Source: Glandiceps talaboti
Taxonomy: Eukaryota; Hemichordata; Enteropneusta; Spengelidae
DNA length: 64,000 nt
Reading direction: 5' to 3'
NCBI RefSeq assembly: GCF_964340395.1
Contig: NC_135557.1
Location: forward strand, 11,662,046-11,726,045
Part shown: positions 63,857 through 64,000 of the stretch, piece after piece
Position numbering within the stretch: the stretch's first letter is position 1
Layout of the letters: each line of letters starts with the position of its first letter
The notes under the pieces: generated by a model
What the model was told of the DNA's origin: nothing
Seen by the model: the letters and a program-made list of their open reading frames with translations, nothing else
Database searches by the model: none
Position numbers and translations under genes: made by a program

Positions 63857-64000
63857 GAGAGAGAGAGGAGATATAGATAGAGATAGAGTGGGGGGAGAGA
63901 TAGATAGATAGATAGAGAGAGATAGAGAGAGAGGGGGAGAGAGAGAGAGATGGAGAGAGAGAGGGGGGATAGATAGAGAGAGGGAGAGAGAGAGAGAGGT
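63760..64000. repeat. (TA)n and (GA)n/(GATA) compound repeat at window end
   Basis: TA run followed by GA-, GATA- and GGGG-rich purine repeats, within the second intron of Ig gene 3. Confidence 0.95.

Overview
This is an AT-rich, intron-rich, microsatellite-laden stretch of an animal genome. Every supported gene is split into exons with GT-AG (once GC-AG) introns. The domains are Ig, FN3 and receptor-tyrosine-kinase, so the source is a metazoan, most likely a marine invertebrate (hemichordate, amphioxus or lophotrochozoan); I cannot narrow it further. No rRNA, tRNA, CRISPR or bacterial-style operon was seen.

Layout. (1) 1-2727: non-coding with simple repeats. (2) 2728-18420: a tandem duplication of a ~7 kb unit. 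Copy A (2728-~10590) holds, on the minus strand, the membrane segment and complete cytoplasmic kinase-like domain of a receptor tyrosine kinase. Its frame is open across ten exons, but the catalytic Asp/Asn and the DFG motif are replaced (a pseudokinase). Copy B (11503-~18420) is a decayed pseudogene with frameshifts, a SINE-like insertion and loss of three exons beside a tetranucleotide microsatellite. (3) 18421-30331: no convincing gene. It holds a 1.17 kb near-identical direct repeat pair (LTR-like, internal part 1.8 kb), a possible old 3.3 kb element with imperfect terminal inverted repeats, and a long (GA)n/(GAGG)n tract. (4) 30332-36879, minus: Ig gene 1 (signal peptide, two Ig domains, membrane segment, short tail). 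(5) 37200-44370: non-coding. (6) 44373-57245, plus: Ig gene 2, a complete 16-exon model of 1165 residues with signal peptide, seven Ig domains, one FN3 domain, membrane helix and a tyrosine-rich tail carrying YxN sites, an ITIM (LVYADL) and ITSM motifs (TIYENV, TEYATI). (7) 57246-62619: non-coding. (8) 62620-end, plus: the first two exons of Ig gene 3, which runs off the window.

The three Ig genes share a phase-1 exon plan and a recognisable first Ig domain (Cys ... G-E-[YV]-x-L ... D-x-G-x-[WY]-x-C). They look like a local family of cell-surface receptors, next to RTK-related copies. Gene 2 has the domain logic of an inhibitory or adaptor-recruiting tyrosine-phosphorylated receptor.

The most unusual non-genic features are hammerhead-ribozyme-like motifs in a repeat family bounded by (TA)n tracts. 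One copy is folded back so that both strands carry the motif (15.6 kb) and a second lies in an intron of gene 2 (52.5 kb). Several foldback/MITE elements are also present, one flanked by a 12-bp direct repeat.
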